Source: Virgibacillus sp. NKC19-16
GTDB taxonomy: Bacteria > Bacillota > Bacilli > Bacillales > Amphibacillaceae
Length of the DNA stretch: 64,000 nt
Direction: 5' to 3'
NCBI RefSeq assembly: GCF_021560035.1
Contig: NZ_CP074373.1
Coordinates: 2,538,001 to 2,602,000, forward strand
The notes beneath the pieces were generated by a model, which was not told the DNA's origin, searched no databases, and saw nothing but the letters and a program-made list of their open reading frames with translations. Of this stretch, positions 62,894-64,000 are shown one piece after another. Both the position numbers and the translations under genes were made by a program. Position 1 is the stretch's first letter. The number at the start of each line of letters is the position of its first letter.

Positions 62894-64000
62894 TTATTTA
62901 TACAGTAAATAGTGATCACGCACTTGTACAATCCACGTGTTCAATTCGTCTGCCCAGGAATCGATAATGCTATCAACTGAATTTTTGTCTTTAATCATTT
63001 TAGGCACTGCTGAATCACCAATGATCTCGGCGTAATTGGAATTCATTTCAAACTTATCCGGACTCTGATTTCTCATAGCATCAACTAAATGTAGACCAAG
63101 TGGAACTAAATCAATGGTTGAAGGCTCTATGATATGAACTTGAACTCCACCAACTAACTCACCTTCATGATCACCATGCATTGGTGTATAGTAAATAGAT
63201 CTGAATGTAACTCCCGTAACGTTACGGTCATTCATTTCTTTTTCCAATTCTTCTCCGTTTACCCACGTGCCACCGACTAACTCAAACGGTTTTGTCGTAC
63301 CAATACCTGTAGACAGTGTTGTGTTAGCCAGCAATTCTGTACCAGCATAAAGGTACGCACTTTCATCTGTTGGTATGTTAGGAGAAGTCATTACCCAAGG
63401 GAGACCAGTATCTTCAAAATGCATCGAACGCCTCCAGCCCTTCATTTTGGCAACTTTTAGCTTAACTCCCATGCTATATTCATGATTCCACATGGTGGCT
63501 AGTTCACCTATGGTTAAACCGTGACGGATAGGCAATAAAAACCTTCCCATAAAACTTACTGTATCCGGAGAACGAAGTGGACCTTCAACCTTTACGCCGC
63601 CAATTGGGTTCGGACGATCCAATACGATGACTTCTATATCAAATTCAGATGCTGCCTCCATAGTGAAACCAAGTGTATAAATATAGGTATATACATTGGA
63701 GCCGATATCCTGAATATCAAATAATAGTACATCAACATGCCTCAGCATATCCTTGCTCGGTTTCCAAGTAGATCCATATAAGCTATATACAGGCAGCCCT
63801 GTTCTTTCATCCATATATGATTCTACTTGCTCTCCTCCTTCCTGATTACCTCGTATACCATGTTCAGGTCCATATAAGGCTGTTAACTGAACATCAGGAT
63901 GGTTGTATAATAGATCAATATCACTTACTAAATGACGATCCACACCAGTAGGGTTCGTTATTAATCCAACTTGTTTACCTTTGATCCAATCTAAATGATC
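62894..64000 (-). CDS. Second NamZ-type exo-muramidase, 5' end beyond window
   Basis: The frame is open to the window edge (WIKGKQVGLITNPTGVDRHL reads into the part given as a GTG-started frame), so the true start lies outside. At least 369 residues of a DUF1343/NamZ domain: YGPEHGIRGNQEGGEQVE, LFDIQDIGSNVYTYIYTLGF, VLDRPNPIGG. It ends DELNTWIVQVRDHYLLYK, at the point where the other copy goes on into the FIMAH-like domain, which this copy lacks. It precedes murQ directly. Secretion cannot be judged. Confidence 0.9.
   Translation of the reverse strand, partial: DHLDWIKGKQVGLITNPTGVDRHLVSDIDLLYNHPDVQLTALYGPEHGIRGNQEGGEQVESYMDERTGLPVYSLYGSTWKPSKDMLRHVDVLLFDIQDIGSNVYTYIYTLGFTMEAASEFDIEVIVLDRPNPIGGVKVEGPLRSPDTVSFMGRFLLPIRHGLTIGELATMWNHEYSMGVKLKVAKMKGWRRSMHFEDTGLPWVMTSPNIPTDESAYLYAGTELLANTTLSTGIGTTKPFELVGGTWVNGEELEKEMNDRNVTGVTFRSIYYTPMHGDHEGELVGGVQVHIIEPSTIDLVPLGLHLVDAMRNQSPDKFEMNSNYAEIIGDSAVPKMIKDKNSVDSIIDSWADELNTWIVQVRDHYLLYK

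Noticed and set aside
1-64000. CRISPR arrays, tRNA, rRNA, insertion sequences and prophage genes
   Set aside because: None seen: no regularly spaced repeats, no cloverleaf genes, no transposase, integrase or phage structural genes.

Overview
The window is a low-GC Firmicute chromosome segment, most likely from a Bacillaceae genus near Virgibacillus, Oceanobacillus or Lentibacillus. This rests on the Bacillus-type order flgM-yvyF-comFC-comFA-degV-degU-degS-yvyE, on SinI/SinR with TasA/TapA/SipW, on strong AGGAGG ribosome binding sites, and on rather acidic secreted proteins. The genus is an inference. No rRNA, tRNA or CRISPR was seen.

Layout. 1-3972: a YhgE/Pip-like heptad-repeat membrane protein (cut by the window edge) and an MMPL transporter, divergent from a TetR regulator. 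4233-5690: an aldehyde dehydrogenase. 6029-15924: late flagellar genes (fliT, fliS, fliD, csrA, fliW, flgL, flgK, flgN, flgM, yvyF), then comFC/comFA and a degV gene; flagellin is not in its usual place between csrA and fliD. 16568-19255: degU/degS and yvyE. 19393-21303: nagB and nagA.

21484-27350 is the most interesting part: a biofilm-matrix locus. On the minus strand it has two TasA/CalY-like fibre proteins, TapA, the SipW signal peptidase, a TasA-like protein carrying a sortase signal (LPDTA), sinI, sinR, and an unrecognised 54-residue gene behind two tandem Spo0A boxes. A class D sortase is transcribed divergently from the tasA end. I found 16-bp SinR-type dyads before tasA/sortase, before sinR, and before a distant IDEAL-domain gene at 32.5 kb. 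The layout suggests that TasA-type fibres are tied covalently to the wall here.

27457-34294: an LCP wall-polymer ligase, a class B penicillin-binding protein, an AldA-type dehydrogenase, two tandem IDEAL-domain proteins and a double P-loop NTPase. 34514-36394: a DUF779 gene beside an AldB-type aldehyde dehydrogenase broken by an internal deletion. 36803-47440: a YdjO-type protein, a LysR/YeiH pair, a HAD phosphatase, the pxpBAC 5-oxoprolinase genes, an SLC13 transporter and two MFS exporters. 47557-47785: an unannotated type I toxin-antitoxin module (31-residue TxpA/BsrG-like toxin and convergent antisense RNA). 48286-53920: another aldehyde dehydrogenase, an EamA transporter, a family of small coiled-coil proteins including one broken copy, an arginase-family enzyme with an altered metal motif, and decayed gene remnants.

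53920-64000: peptidoglycan sugar salvage. Two NamZ exo-muramidases, NagZ and MurQ stand beside a CUT1-type sugar ABC importer instead of the MurP phosphotransferase system. With nagA and nagB elsewhere in the window this gives a nearly complete route from wall GlcNAc-MurNAc to fructose-6-phosphate; a MurNAc kinase is the visible gap.
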